Shown: positions 1-9,367 of the stretch, piece by piece
Position numbering within the stretch: the stretch's first letter is position 1
Layout: each line of letters opens with the position of its first letter
DNA from: Streptomyces olivaceus
GTDB taxonomy: Bacteria; Actinomycetota; Actinomycetes; Streptomycetales; Streptomycetaceae
Direction of reading: 5' to 3'
Length of the DNA: 64,000 nt
Assembly (NCBI RefSeq): GCF_000721235.1
Contig: NZ_JOFH01000017.1
Coordinates: 62,001-126,000, forward strand
Notes under the pieces: generated by a model
What the model was told of the DNA's origin: nothing
What the model saw: the letters and a program-made list of their open reading frames with translations, nothing else
The model's database searches: none
Translations under genes and position numbers: made by a program

Positions 1-290
1 AGACCGTCCCGGTGACGCACGAGGAAGTGCGGGTGGTGCGCGAGCCCATCACGGACGCCAACCGCGACGAGGCCCTGGCCGGTCCCGAGATCAGCGAGGC
101 CGAACACGAGGTCACGCTGCACGCGGAACGCCCGGTCGTGGAGACCGAGACCGTCCCGGTGGAGCGCGTCCGGATGACCATGGAGGAGCACACCGAGAAC
201 GAGACGGTGCGCGGCCAGGTCCGCAAGGAGCGGATCGAGGCCGAGACCGAGCTCATCGAGGAGGACGACATGCGGCGGGACCGCGAGTGA
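1..290 (+). CDS. DUF2382 domain protein, C-terminal part (cut by window edge)
   Basis: The frame is open to the left edge and stops with TGA at 288-290, so only the last 96 or so codons are present. The visible protein is very rich in Glu, Arg and Val, with the repeated pattern ETVPVxR and the segment [10 protein letters not shown]. This is typical of the DUF2382 (YsnF/AvaK-like) stress domain, which in Streptomyces usually follows a PRC-barrel. The GTG at 12 is not likely to be the real start, because DUF2382-like sequence (ETVPV) continues upstream of it. The molecular role of the domain is not known; general stress association is family knowledge. Confidence 0.8.
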   Translation, partial: TVPVTHEEVRVVREPITDANRDEALAGPEISEAEHEVTLHAERPVVETETVPVERVRMTMEEHTENETVRGQVRKERIEAETELIEEDDMRRDRE

Positions 291-341
291 CCGCACCCCT
301 CCGCACCTGCGGGACCGGGCGCCGGTGAACGCCGTTCGCCG

Positions 342-2684
342 TCACCCGGTCCCGCCGTTCAGCGCCCGGGCCAGATGGGGCGCCGTGGCACTTCCCGTGG
401 CGGCGGCCACCTCCGCAGGGGTGCCCGTCGCCACGATCCGGCCCCCGGCGTCGCCGCCGCCCGGTCCGAGGTCGATCACGTGGTCGGCGCCGGCCACCAC
501 GGCCATGTCGTGCTCGACCACGACCACCGTGTGACCGGCGTCGACCAGCCCGTGCAGCTGGCGCATGAGCACCTCGACGTCGGCCGGGTGCAGCCCGGTC
601 GTGGGCTCGTCGAGCAGATAGAGGGTGTGCCCCCGCCGCCCCCGCTGCAGCTCGCTCGCCAGCTTGATGCGCTGCGCCTCGCCGCCCGACAGCTCCGTCG
701 CGGGCTGCCCCAGCCGCAGATACCCCAGACCGACGTCCAGCAGCGCGGCCAGACTGCGGGCCACCGCCGGCGTGTCCGCGAAGAAGTCCGCCGCGCCCTC
801 CACCGTCAGGTCGAGCACCTCGGCGATGTTCCGCCCCCGGTACGCCACTTCGAGCGTCGCCGGGTTGTAGCGCGCCCCGCCGCAGTCGGGGCACGGCGCA
901 TAGGTGCTCGGCAGGAACAGCAGCTCGACGCTGACGAAGCCCTCGCCCTGGCAGGTCTCGCAGCGCCCTCCCGGCACGTTGAAGGAGAACCGGCCCACGC
1001 CGTAACCCCGCTCGCGGGCCTGGCCGGTGGCCGCGAAGACCTTGCGCACGACGTCGAACAGGCCCGTGTACGTGGCCAGGTTGGAGCGCGGGGTGCGGCC
1101 GATCGGCCGCTGGTCGACGCAGACCAGGCGGTCCACTCCCGCCAGGTCCTGCGTGATCTCGCCGACCAGCGTCGACTTCCCGGATCCGGACACGCCCGTG
1201 ACGGCCGTGAGCACGCCGAGCGGGAACCGCGCGGTCACCGAGCGCAGGTTGTGCCGTTCGACCGGACCGACCGTGACGCCTCCCTCCGGCGCGCGCACCT
1301 CGCGCACGGGTACGGGGGAGCGGTCGAAGAGGTGGCGGGCAGTGGCGGACTCCGCGACCCCGGCGAGCCCCTCGACCGGACCGCTGTAGAGCACCCGTCC
1401 GCCGTGCTCGCCCGCCCGCGGGCCGACGTCCACGATCCAGTCGGCACCGCGCATCACCCCGAGGTGGTGCTCCACCACGAACACCGAGTTGCCGGCCGCC
1501 TTCAGCCGCTCCAGCACCGTCAGCAGGGCCTCCGTGTCCGCCGGGTGCAGTCCCGCCGACGGTTCGTCCAGGACGTACACGACTCCGAAGAGGCCGGACC
1601 GCAGCTGCGTCGCCAGCCGCAGCCGCTGCAGCTCGCCCGCCGACAGGGTGGGCGTGGCGCGGTCCAGGCTCAGATAGCCGAGGCCCAGCTCCACGACGGG
1701 CGCGATCCGCGCGGTGAGGTCGCCGGTGAGCACCCTCGCCGTCTCGCTCCCGGTCGGCAGCAGCCCGGCGAGGTCGGTCAGCGGCAGCGCGGCCAGCTCG
1801 GCGATGCCGCGGCCGCCGACGGTCACCGCGAGCGCCTCCCGCCGCAGCCGCCCGCCGCCGCACACCGGACAGGGCGTACTGGTCAGGAAGCGCTCCGCCT
1901 TCGCCCGCAGGGCGGCGCTCTTCGAGTCGGCGAACGTCTTCAGCACGTACCGCCGGGCGCTCATGTACGTGCCCCGGTACGGCCGCTGGATCCGTCCCGC
2001 CTCCCGGACCGGGTCGACGGTGACCACCGGCTGCTCGTCCGTGAACAGGATCCACTCCCGCGCCCCGGCGGGCAGCTCGCGCCAGGGCCGGTCCACGTCG
2101 TACCCGAGCGCGTCCAGGACGTCCCGCAGGTTCTTGCCCTGCCAGGCGCCCGGCCAGGCGGCGATCGCGCCGTCCCGGATCGACAGCGACGGGTCCGGGA
2201 CCAGCAGTTCCTCCGTCGTACGGTGCACACGGCCGAGCCCGTGGCACTCCGGGCACGCCCCGGCCGCCGTGTTCGGCGAGAAGGCGTCGGAGTCGAGCCG
2301 TGCCGCGCCCGGCGGGTAGTCCCCGGCCCGGGAGAAGAGCATCCGCAGGGAGTTGGAGAGGCTGGTGACCGTCCCCACCGACGAGCGGGACGTCGGCGTG
2401 GCCCGGCGCTGCTGGAGCGACACGGCGGGCGGCAGCCCGGTGATCCCGCCCACCTTCGGCGCGCCGACCTGGTGGATCAGCCGGCGCGCGTACGGCGCCA
2501 CCGACTCGAAGTAGCGCCGCTGCGCCTCCGCGTACACGGTCCCGAAGGCCAGCGAGGACTTGCCGGAGCCGGACACCCCCGTGAACACGGCGAGCACGTC
2601 CCGGGGGATGTCCACGTCCACGCCCCTCAGGTTGTGCTCACGGGCGTCGCGCACCCGGACGTACGGGTCGTGGGGGCTGTGCAT
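342..2684 (-). CDS. UvrA-like (UvrA2/DrrC class) tandem ABC ATPase
   Basis: This is a cytoplasmic twin ABC ATPase of the excinuclease UvrA family. Two Walker A motifs (GVSGSGKSS near the N-terminus and GVSGSGKST in the second half), two signature motifs (LSAGELQRL and LSGGEAQRI) and zinc-binding pairs ([14 protein letters not shown] with CPDCGG) are present. At about 780 residues it is much shorter than housekeeping UvrA (about 950), which fits the UvrA2/DrrC-like class lacking the UvrB-binding insertion. Such proteins are linked to resistance to DNA-binding drugs or to auxiliary repair. The ATG at 2684 is preceded by GGAG with 8-nt spacing; the GTG six codons upstream has no usable spacing. 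No uvrB or uvrC lies nearby. The substrate is unknown. Confidence 0.9.
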   Translation of the reverse strand: MHSPHDPYVRVRDAREHNLRGVDVDIPRDVLAVFTGVSGSGKSSLAFGTVYAEAQRRYFESVAPYARRLIHQVGAPKVGGITGLPPAVSLQQRRATPTSRSSVGTVTSLSNSLRMLFSRAGDYPPGAARLDSDAFSPNTAAGACPECHGLGRVHRTTEELLVPDPSLSIRDGAIAAWPGAWQGKNLRDVLDALGYDVDRPWRELPAGAREWILFTDEQPVVTVDPVREAGRIQRPYRGTYMSARRYVLKTFADSKSAALRAKAERFLTSTPCPVCGGGRLRREALAVTVGGRGIAELAALPLTDLAGLLPTGSETARVLTGDLTARIAPVVELGLGYLSLDRATPTLSAGELQRLRLATQLRSGLFGVVYVLDEPSAGLHPADTEALLTVLERLKAAGNSVFVVEHHLGVMRGADWIVDVGPRAGEHGGRVLYSGPVEGLAGVAESATARHLFDRSPVPVREVRAPEGGVTVGPVERHNLRSVTARFPLGVLTAVTGVSGSGKSTLVGEITQDLAGVDRLVCVDQRPIGRTPRSNLATYTGLFDVVRKVFAATGQARERGYGVGRFSFNVPGGRCETCQGEGFVSVELLFLPSTYAPCPDCGGARYNPATLEVAYRGRNIAEVLDLTVEGAADFFADTPAVARSLAALLDVGLGYLRLGQPATELSGGEAQRIKLASELQRGRRGHTLYLLDEPTTGLHPADVEVLMRQLHGLVDAGHTVVVVEHDMAVVAGADHVIDLGPGGGDAGGRIVATGTPAEVAAATGSATAPHLARALNGGTG

Positions 2685-2828
2685 CGGGGAAGCTCCGTTC
2701 ACGGACTCCGGCCGCGGCGGCGGCCGTGCGGGCGAGGGCGGCAGGGGCGGGCGGCCGGGACAGACCGAGGGACGGACGGCGGGGCGGTCGGTGGGGGCGG
2801 TCGGCGGGTGCGGACAAACTCCGCGATT

Positions 2829-3848
2829 CTACGCCCGGGCAGCGAGCGGTCCCGCGCCGACGACACGGGCGAGCCGCCGGTAGGAGTCGAGCAGCGCCGC
2901 GCGGTCGTACGTGCTGGTCGTGACGAGCACCTCCTGCGCGCCCGTCTCGCGCACGAGCGCCTCCAGCGCGTCGGCGACCTGCTCCTCGGTGCCGGCGATC
3001 TGCCCGGTGAGACCGGACTCGTACAGGTCGCGCTCCTTGGCGGTCATCGTCCGCGCCTCGACCTCGTCGGCCGGCGGCAGGGGAGGGAAGGCGCCGCGGG
3101 TGCGGGCCTCGGCCATCGACCAGGCCTCCGGCACCAGCAGCCGCCGGGCCGCCTCGGGGGTGCCGGCCACCGCGACCGTGCCGGAGACGACGACGTACGG
3201 CTCCCTGCTCCACCCGGAGGGGCGGAACGCGGCGCGGTAGCGGTCGATGCCGCGCCGCATGCGGTCGCGGTCGCGCAGGTCGCCGATGACCATCGGCAGA
3301 CCGGCACGGGCGGCGACGGCCGCGCCCTCTCCCATGGCCAGCACGAACGGCGGGACGGTCAGCCCCTCCGCGGGCCGGGCGTGCACGCCCGTGGCGGAGG
3401 TGCCCCGGAACCAGCCGAGCAGCTCCGCGAGCTGGGCGTCGAAGTCGTCCGCGTCGTCCTTGTCCCGCCCCAGGGCCCTGCGCACGCCGTCGGTGAAGCC
3501 CACCGAGCGCCCGAGACCCATGTCGATCCGGCCCGGGAAGAGTGATTCGAGCACGCCGAACTGCTCGGCGACCACCAGCGGCCGGTGGTTCGGCAGCATG
3601 ACGCCCCCGGTGCCCACGCGGATGCGGGCGGTGGCACCGGCCACGGCCGCCGCGAGCACGGTCGGCGCCGAGCCCGCCACTCCGGGCACGCCGTGGTGTT
3701 CCGCCACCCAGAACCGGTGGTAACCCAGCGCCTCCGCCTCCCGTGCCAGCTCCACGGTGTCGCGCAGCGCCTGGCCGGCGCTGCTGCCCGCCCGGACGCG
3801 GGAGCGGTCGAGAACGGAGAAACGGGTGGTGGCGGTCGCGGAGGTCAC
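2829..3848 (-). CDS. LLM-class (luciferase-like) flavin-dependent oxidoreductase
   Basis: This is a bacterial luciferase-fold monooxygenase of about 339 residues. The N-terminal LDRSRVRAG strand is followed by the signature LGYHRFWVAEHH (early TIM-barrel strand) and the segment IRVGTGGVMLPNHRP, all typical of the MsnO8/YhbW-like LLM subgroup. It would use FMNH2 or F420 to oxidise an unknown small substrate. The GTG at 3848 starts just before the conserved TTRFSVLDRSR; an upstream GTG at 3875 would add nine atypical residues. It is separated from the UvrA-like gene by about 145 bp with nothing recognised, and is divergent from the HAD gene at 3914. Confidence 0.85.
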   Translation of the reverse strand: MTSATATTRFSVLDRSRVRAGSSAGQALRDTVELAREAEALGYHRFWVAEHHGVPGVAGSAPTVLAAAVAGATARIRVGTGGVMLPNHRPLVVAEQFGVLESLFPGRIDMGLGRSVGFTDGVRRALGRDKDDADDFDAQLAELLGWFRGTSATGVHARPAEGLTVPPFVLAMGEGAAVAARAGLPMVIGDLRDRDRMRRGIDRYRAAFRPSGWSREPYVVVSGTVAVAGTPEAARRLLVPEAWSMAEARTRGAFPPLPPADEVEARTMTAKERDLYESGLTGQIAGTEEQVADALEALVRETGAQEVLVTTSTYDRAALLDSYRRLARVVGAGPLAARA

Positions 3849-3913
3849 ACCTGCTTCAACGCCCGCACGCCGCACAGATTCCCGGTCCCCGCGCCAGGTT
3901 CTAGGGTGGCCGG

Positions 3914-4405
3914 GTGAGTGACAGCAGCCGGCCCGCGGTGGCCGTGTTCGACCTGGACAACACCCTCGCCGATACGGCGCACCGGCAGCGGTTCCTGGAG
4001 CGCCGCCCGCGCGACTGGGACGCGTTCTTCGCCGCCGCGCCGCAGGACCCGCCGCTCGCCCGGGGAATCGGGCTGGTGCGCGCGAGCGCCGAGGAGTGCG
4101 AGATCGTCTATCTGACCGGGCGGCCCGAGCGCTGCCGCCGCGACACGCTGGACTGGCTCGCCGCGCACGGCCTCCCCGAGGGGCCGGTCCACATGCGGGG
4201 CGACGCCGACCGGCGGCCCGCCCGGCGCACCAAGCTGGAGATCCTGCGGCGGCTCGCCCGCACCCGAGAGGTACGCGTCCTCGTCGACGACGACGAGCTG
4301 GTCTGCGACGACGCAGAACGGGCCGGTTTCCGCGTCGTCCGGGCCCGCTGGGCGGACCGGTCGGCGGAGCTGCGCGCGGCGCAGGAGCGTGAGGGGCGCA
4401 CCTGA
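3914..4405 (+). CDS. HAD-superfamily phosphatase (PNKP/PseT-like phosphatase domain)
   Basis: This is a small cytoplasmic HAD hydrolase of 163 residues. Motif I is AVFDLDNTLADT near residues 9-20 (the two Asp of DxD). Motif II is the threonine in VYLTGRPE, where the neighbouring Arg-Pro pattern resembles the 3'-phosphatase domain of polynucleotide kinase. Motif III/IV is LVDDDELVCDDAERAGF. It lacks a large cap domain. The substrate cannot be inferred. It starts with GTG shortly after the divergent oxidoreductase. Confidence 0.85.
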   Translation: MSDSSRPAVAVFDLDNTLADTAHRQRFLERRPRDWDAFFAAAPQDPPLARGIGLVRASAEECEIVYLTGRPERCRRDTLDWLAAHGLPEGPVHMRGDADRRPARRTKLEILRRLARTREVRVLVDDDELVCDDAERAGFRVVRARWADRSAELRAAQEREGRT

Positions 4406-4452
4406 GCGCCCGGTGACCGTGCCGGGCCGCCGGGTGCCAGGGCGGTGAGCCG

Positions 4453-4668
4453 TCAGTCCGACTCCTCCAGGCGGAAGCCGACCTTGAGGCCGACCTGCCA
4501 GTGGGCGACCTCGCCCTCCTCGATCTGGCCGCGCACCTGGGTCACCTCGAACCAGTCCACGTTGCGCAGGGTCCGACCTGCACGGGTGATGCCGTTGCGG
4601 ACCGCCTGGTCGACGCCGTCGGGCGAGGTGCCGACGATCTCGGTGACCCGGTAGGTGTGGTTCGACAT
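4453..4668 (-). CDS. Dodecin family flavin-binding protein
   Basis: This is a 71-residue protein, the usual dodecin size. Conserved features are the beginning MSNHTYRVTEIVGTSP, the stretch VDQAVRNGI, and VDWFEVTQVRGQI, in which the Trp stacks on the flavin. Dodecins assemble as dodecameric cytoplasmic flavin stores that protect against free-flavin chemistry. The ATG at 4668 has GGGAG with 7-nt spacing; the longer open frame upstream is not dodecin-like. Confidence 0.93.
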   Translation of the reverse strand: MSNHTYRVTEIVGTSPDGVDQAVRNGITRAGRTLRNVDWFEVTQVRGQIEEGEVAHWQVGLKVGFRLEESD

Positions 4669-4810
4669 GCGGGTACTCCCTTCCACGGGCAAGTTGCGTG
4701 CCGTACATCCCTCATCTGCCGTACGTCCCTCCACCGTGCCCCACGTCGCGACGGACCGCGAGGCGCCGGGTTCCGGCGCGGCAACTCTCCGTCATCCCTT
4801 GACCTTCTCA

Positions 4811-4824
4811 TTGGTACATACCAA
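4811..4824. promoter_or_regulatory. GntR-type palindromic operator candidate
   Basis: TTGGTA-CA-TACCAA is a perfect inverted repeat with 6-bp arms. It lies in the 282-bp divergent gap between dodecin and the sugar-binding lipoprotein, 127 bp before the lipoprotein start. The TGGT...ACCA form is characteristic of operators bound by HutC/DasR-subfamily GntR regulators of sugar transport. No GntR gene is in the window, so the regulator would act in trans. The rest of the gap holds nothing else that can be named. Confidence 0.55.
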
Positions 4825-4950
4825 AATCCCAGACACCCGTACGAGCTGTTCCGGGCTCGTCCCCCCCTGTCGGGTCTCCTTTCGTGTGCGCAGGACATCC
4901 ATCCCTGTCCGCTCCGCCCCCTGTCCGTCCGTGAGACAGAAGGACCCTTC

Positions 4951-6219
4951 GTGAGACGTCGCCTCCTCGCCCTTGTCTGTGTGTCCGCCTCCCTGACCGG
5001 CGGCTGCGGCCTGATGCCGCAGGACGACGGCGGTGGCCGGAGCACCGTCACCGTGTGGCTGATGAAGGACAGCGCCTCGCAGGACTTCCTGCGCCGGTTC
5101 ACCGAGGGCTTCGAGCGCGAGCACTCCGGCCTGGCCCTCGACATACAGATCCAGGAGTGGACCGGCATCGGCGAGAAGGTGCAGGCCGCGCTGAAGGCGG
5201 ACGGCTCGGACGGGCCCGACGTCATCGAGGTCGGCAACACCCAGGTCCCGCAGTACGCGGAGGGCGGCCGGCTGCAGGACCTGACCCTGGAGTCGATGCG
5301 GGACTGGGGCATCCGCGACTGGCTGCCCGGCCTCGCCGATCCCGGGCAGTACCTGTCCCAGCAGTTCGGCATCCCCTGGTACGCGGCCAACCGCGTCGTC
5401 ATCTACCGCAAGGACCTCTTCGAGCAGGCCGGCGTCGACGAGCCGCCCCGCACCCGCGAGGAGTGGCTGAGCGCGACCGAGAAGCTCGACGCCGACGGCA
5501 ACCAGGGCATCTACCTCGCCGGCCAGGACTGGTACACGCTGTCCGGCTTCATCTGGGACGAGGGCGGCGAGCTGGCCACCCAGGCCGGCGACGGCGGCAG
5601 CTGGACGGGCGCCCTGGACTCCGCCGCGGCCCTGCGGGGCATGGACTTCTACCAGGAGCTGCAGGCGCTGGGCGACGGACCGGTCGACGCCGACGAGGAA
5701 CACCCGCCCCAGGCCCAGGTGTTCGCGAAGGACGATGTCGCCCAGATCGTCGCGGTGCCCGGACTCGCCCAGTCCGTCGTCCGCGACAACCCCTCGCTCA
5801 AGGGCAGGCTGGGCTTCTTCCCGGTGCCCGGCAAGAAGGCCGGCAAGCCGGGCGCCGTCTTCACCGGCGGTTCCGACCTGGTCGTCCCGAAGAACGCCGA
5901 CGAGCGGGAGGGCGCCCTGGCCGTGGTCGACGCGCTGGCCGGGGACAAGTGGAACACCGACCTCGCCCGCGCCATGAACTACGTGCCCAACAAGAAGTCC
6001 CTCGCCGGGGCCGTCTCGGGCGACGAGGGGTCCGCCGCCATGGCGGCCGGCGCCGCACAGGGCCGGGCGACCCCCGGCACCCCCCGGTGGGGCGCCGTCG
6101 AGGCGGACAACCCCATCAAGGAGTACATGACGAAGGTGCTCAACGGCGCGGACGCGAAGTCGGAGGCCCGCCGGGCCTCCGACCGCGTCACCGAACTCCT
6201 CGACCTCAACGCACGCTGA
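4951..6219 (+). CDS. ABC transporter sugar-binding lipoprotein
   Basis: This is an extracytoplasmic solute-binding protein of family 1, 422 residues. A basic N-terminus (MRRRLL) and short hydrophobic core lead to a lipobox-like LTGGC with Cys19, so it should be anchored in the outer leaflet of the membrane. The mature part shows TVTVWLMKD, the acidic segment GPDVIEVGNTQVPQYA and VFTGGSDLVVPKNA, typical of maltose/multiple-sugar binding proteins. The GTG at 4951 has AAGGA six nt upstream. No permease or ATPase gene follows, so it is an orphan that probably uses transporter parts encoded elsewhere. The likely control element is the palindrome at 4811-4824. Confidence 0.9.
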   Translation: MRRRLLALVCVSASLTGGCGLMPQDDGGGRSTVTVWLMKDSASQDFLRRFTEGFEREHSGLALDIQIQEWTGIGEKVQAALKADGSDGPDVIEVGNTQVPQYAEGGRLQDLTLESMRDWGIRDWLPGLADPGQYLSQQFGIPWYAANRVVIYRKDLFEQAGVDEPPRTREEWLSATEKLDADGNQGIYLAGQDWYTLSGFIWDEGGELATQAGDGGSWTGALDSAAALRGMDFYQELQALGDGPVDADEEHPPQAQVFAKDDVAQIVAVPGLAQSVVRDNPSLKGRLGFFPVPGKKAGKPGAVFTGGSDLVVPKNADEREGALAVVDALAGDKWNTDLARAMNYVPNKKSLAGAVSGDEGSAAMAAGAAQGRATPGTPRWGAVEADNPIKEYMTKVLNGADAKSEARRASDRVTELLDLNAR

Positions 6220-6231
6220 TCCGCAGCGGGT

Positions 6232-7194
6232 TCAGCGCAGCACGCTCAGCGACAGCGCGAACCGGTCCGCGCCGTCCGTCCACCAGTGGGCCAGCTCCAG
6301 ACCGGCAGCCGCCAGCTCGTCGCGCACGCCCTCCCGCCGGAACTTCGCGGACACCTCGGTACGCAACTCCTCCCCTTCCGCGAAGTCCACGGCCAGGTCG
6401 AGCGCCTGCACCTTGACCGTCTGCGCGGTGCGCGCCCGCAGCCGCATCTCGACCCACTCCCGCTCGGCGTTCCACAGTGCCACGTGCTCGAACGCCGCCG
6501 GCGCGAAGTCGGCCTCCAGCTCACGGTTGACCACGGACAGCACGTTCTTGTTGAACGCGGCCGTCACCCCGGCCGCGTCGTCGTACGCCCGGACCAGCAC
6601 CTCCTCGTCCTTGACCAGGTCCGTGCCGAGCAGCAGCGCGTCGCCCGGGGCGAGCCGGGCGCGCACGCCGGACAGGAACGCGGCGCGCTCCTCCGGCAGC
6701 AGGTTGCCGACGGTGCCGCCGAGGAACGCCACCAGCCGGGGACCCGGCGTGTCGGGCAGCGTCAGTCCGCCGGTGAAGTCGGCGATCAGGGCGTGCACCG
6801 CCAGGCCGGGCCGCTCGGCCACGAGGGCCTGCCCGGCCTGGGTGAGGGCACTCTCGCTGACGTCGACCGGCACGTAGCCGCGCAGCCCGGTCAGCGCGTC
6901 GAGCAGGACCCGGGTCTTCTCCGACGAGCCCGAACCCAGCTCCACCAGGGTGCGCGCGCCGGTCGCCGCGGCGATGTCACCGGCCCGGTCGACGAGGATC
7001 TCCCGCTCGGCCCGGGTCGGGTAGTACTCGGGCAGCGCGGTGATCTCCTCGAACAGCTCGCTGCCCCGCGCGTCGTAGAACCACTTCGGCGGCAGCCACT
7101 TGGGCGTGCTCGTCAGCCCCGCCAGGACGTCGGCGCGCAGGGCGGCGTCCGTGGCGTCCTCGGGCAGCGTGCGGGTCAGTCGGAACTGGCTCAC
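6232..7194 (-). CDS. egtD: EgtD, L-histidine N-alpha-methyltransferase
   Basis: It trimethylates histidine to hercynine with three SAM, the committing step of ergothioneine synthesis. The 320-residue length matches mycobacterial EgtD. Visible features are WLPPKWFYDARGSELFEEIT near the N-terminus, the SAM loop LVELGSGSSEKT, YVPVDVSESAL, and a C-terminal HWWTDGADRFALSL. The GTG at 7194 overlaps the egtC stop by 4 bp (GTGA), so it is the last and translationally coupled gene of egtABCD. The 3' end is convergent with the lipoprotein gene, 12 bp away. Confidence 0.97.
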   Translation of the reverse strand: MSQFRLTRTLPEDATDAALRADVLAGLTSTPKWLPPKWFYDARGSELFEEITALPEYYPTRAEREILVDRAGDIAAATGARTLVELGSGSSEKTRVLLDALTGLRGYVPVDVSESALTQAGQALVAERPGLAVHALIADFTGGLTLPDTPGPRLVAFLGGTVGNLLPEERAAFLSGVRARLAPGDALLLGTDLVKDEEVLVRAYDDAAGVTAAFNKNVLSVVNRELEADFAPAAFEHVALWNAEREWVEMRLRARTAQTVKVQALDLAVDFAEGEELRTEVSAKFRREGVRDELAAAGLELAHWWTDGADRFALSLSVLR

Positions 7195-7994
7195 GTGCGG
7201 GGCTCCTTCTCGGCGGCGACAGCGTCTGCGGGGGCGGGCTCGCCCGGGTCCTTGAGCGGGGTGAGCAGCACGTCGGTGCGGGTGGCGGTGAGCAGGGTGC
7301 GGTCGGGCACCTGCTGCCAGCCGGGATCGTCGTCGTAGGGCTCCGAGGCGACGACGGTGCCCCCGGCACCGGGGCGGGTCAGGTACCACAGGGTGTCGCC
7401 CCAGGTGGTGGCGGTGACCGTGGTGCCGTTGCTGAGCAGCAGGTTGAGCCGGGAGGCCGGGGCCGCGCCGGCGACCTCGAGGACCGTCTCGGCGAGCGCC
7501 CGGCCCTCGTCGTCCCCGGCGCGCAGCCGGGACAGGACGAGCGCCCACACGAGCGCGGAGTCGTTGCGGGCCTCCAGCGACAGCAGCTCTTCGGGCGGCA
7601 GGGCCGCGGCCACCGGCGCCAGCGAACCGGGCCAGCCCCCGACGGCGCCGTTGTGGCTGAACAGCCAGGCCCCGGCGGCGAACGGGGCCGCCGCGGCCTC
7701 GGCGTCGGCACCCGCGAGGGTCGCGTCCCGTACGGCCGCGAGCAGGGCGCCGGCGCGCACCACCCGGGCCAGGTCGGCGAAGGACTGGTCGGCCCAGATG
7801 GGCCCGGCCCGGCGGTAGCGGGCCGGGACCGGGTCGCCCTCGGCGTACCAGCCGACGCCGAACCCGTCGGCGTTGACCGTGCCGTGGCGCTGGTGCCGGG
7901 GCGCCCAGGACTGGCGGTACAGGGCGTGCGGCGGGGCCACGAGGAGCCCGCCGAGCGGCTCGGCGGGGCCCACGTAGGCGAGGTGACGGCACAT
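7191..7994 (-). CDS. egtC: EgtC, gamma-glutamyl hercynylcysteine sulfoxide amidohydrolase
   Basis: This is a class II (Ntn) glutamine amidotransferase-fold enzyme of 267 residues. It removes the gamma-glutamyl group from gamma-glutamyl-hercynylcysteine sulfoxide. The protein starts directly with the catalytic Cys2 in MCRHLAYVGP. NADGFGVGWY and LFSHNGAVGGW are the typical substrate-binding segments. The ATG at 7994 overlaps the egtB stop by one base (TGATG), and its stop overlaps the egtD start. Confidence 0.97.
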   Translation of the reverse strand: MCRHLAYVGPAEPLGGLLVAPPHALYRQSWAPRHQRHGTVNADGFGVGWYAEGDPVPARYRRAGPIWADQSFADLARVVRAGALLAAVRDATLAGADAEAAAAPFAAGAWLFSHNGAVGGWPGSLAPVAAALPPEELLSLEARNDSALVWALVLSRLRAGDDEGRALAETVLEVAGAAPASRLNLLLSNGTTVTATTWGDTLWYLTRPGAGGTVVASEPYDDDPGWQQVPDRTLLTATRTDVLLTPLKDPGEPAPADAVAAEKEPRT

Positions 7995-9367
7995 CAGCCG
8001 ACCTCCGCCGACCGGGCGGTGCGGAAGCCGGAGAAGATCTGCCGCCGGATCGGGTAGTCCCAGTTGCGGAACGTGCCCCGGCAGGCCACCGCGTCGACGG
8101 CGAAGGAACCGCCGCGCAGCACCTTGTAGTCGGGCCCGAAGAACACCTCCGAGTACTCCCGGTACGGAAACGCCCTGAACCCCGGGTACGGGGCGAAGTC
8201 GCTCGACGTCCACTCCCAGACGTCGCCGATCAACTGCCGTACACCGAGCGGCGACTCGCCGGCCGGGTAGCTGCCGGCCGGTGCCGGGCGCAGGTGCCGC
8301 TGGCCGAGGTTGGCGTGCTCGGGGCCCGGGTCTGCGTCGCCCCACGGGTAGCGCCTGGTGCCGCCGGTGACCGGGTCGTACCGGGCGGCCTTCTCCCACT
8401 CGGCCTCGGTGGGCAGCCGGCGCCCGGCCCAGCGGGCGTACGCGTCTGCCTCGTACCAGCACACGTGCAGCACCGGCTCGTCGGCCGGCACCGTCTCCGT
8501 GACGCCGAAGCGGCGCCGCAGCCACTGCCCGCCGTCCCGGCGCCAGAACTGCGGTGCCGTGACGGAGTGCCGGCGGATGTGGTCCCAGCCGTCCGGGGTC
8601 CACCAGCGCGGGTCGTCGTAGCCGCCGTCGTCGATGAAGGCGCGGTACGCGCCGTTGGTCACCGGGACGGTGTCGATGAAGTACGGCGCCACCTCGCGCC
8701 GGTGCGCGGGCCGTTCGTTGTCCAGGGCCCACGGCTCGGTCCCGGTGCCCATCGTGAACGGGCCGCCGGGGACCAGGACCTCGGACGGCCCGGTGTACAG
8801 CGGTACCGGCTCCGGGTCGGGGGCGGTCAGGGCCTGCGGGCCCCTGCGGAGCTGGTGCGTGATCAGCATGGTCTCGTCGTGCTGCTGCTCGTGCTGGGCG
8901 ATCATCCCGAAGGCGAAGCCCGCCTCGGTGAGCCGGGTGCCGTCGAACGCGGTGCGCTCCAGCACGTCGAGGGCCCGTCCGCGCACGTCCGCCGCGTACC
9001 GGCGGGCCTCGTCGGGCGCCAGCAGCGGCAGGCTCGGCCGCGCGGAACGCGGGTGCTCGAAGGCGTCGTACAGGCTGTCGATCTCCGGGCGTATCGCCTC
9101 CTGCCCGCCCACCGCGCGCAGCAGCCACTGCTCCTCCTGGTTGCCGATGTGCGCCAGGTCCCAGACCAGCGGGGACATCAGCGGCGACACCTGGCCGGTG
9201 AGGTCGGGGCCCTCCACACAGCTGGTCAGCAGCGTCGTGCGGTCCCGCGCGGTGAGCAGCGTGGCCAGCGCGCGCTCCCGCAGGGCGTCCGCGGTGGCGG
9301 TGGCGGTGGCGGTCGGGGTCTCCTCGGTGTCCTCAGTGTCTCGGGTGCGGTCGGTGCGGTCTGTCAT
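7994..9367 (-). CDS. egtB: EgtB, hercynine oxygenase (iron-dependent sulfoxide synthase)
   Basis: It joins hercynine and gamma-glutamylcysteine in an O2- and Fe(II)-dependent reaction. The N-terminal DinB-like domain carries the metal motif HEQQHDE (H-x3-H-x-E). The C-terminal FGE-sulfatase domain shows VPGGPFTMGT, RLPTEAEWEKAARYD and VLRGGSFAVD. There are 457 residues. The N-terminal 25 residues are low-complexity Thr/Asp/Glu/Ala repeats (TEETPTATATATAD). The start overlaps the egtA stop by ATGA, so translation should be coupled. Confidence 0.97.
   Translation of the reverse strand: MTDRTDRTRDTEDTEETPTATATATADALRERALATLLTARDRTTLLTSCVEGPDLTGQVSPLMSPLVWDLAHIGNQEEQWLLRAVGGQEAIRPEIDSLYDAFEHPRSARPSLPLLAPDEARRYAADVRGRALDVLERTAFDGTRLTEAGFAFGMIAQHEQQHDETMLITHQLRRGPQALTAPDPEPVPLYTGPSEVLVPGGPFTMGTGTEPWALDNERPAHRREVAPYFIDTVPVTNGAYRAFIDDGGYDDPRWWTPDGWDHIRRHSVTAPQFWRRDGGQWLRRRFGVTETVPADEPVLHVCWYEADAYARWAGRRLPTEAEWEKAARYDPVTGGTRRYPWGDADPGPEHANLGQRHLRPAPAGSYPAGESPLGVRQLIGDVWEWTSSDFAPYPGFRAFPYREYSEVFFGPDYKVLRGGSFAVDAVACRGTFRNWDYPIRRQIFSGFRTARSAEVG

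Noticed and set aside
375..3545. 1056-codon plus-strand frame opposite the UvrA-like and LLM genes
   Set aside because: Arg/Pro/Gly-rich translation without motifs; it is the antisense of two clear genes in GC-biased DNA.
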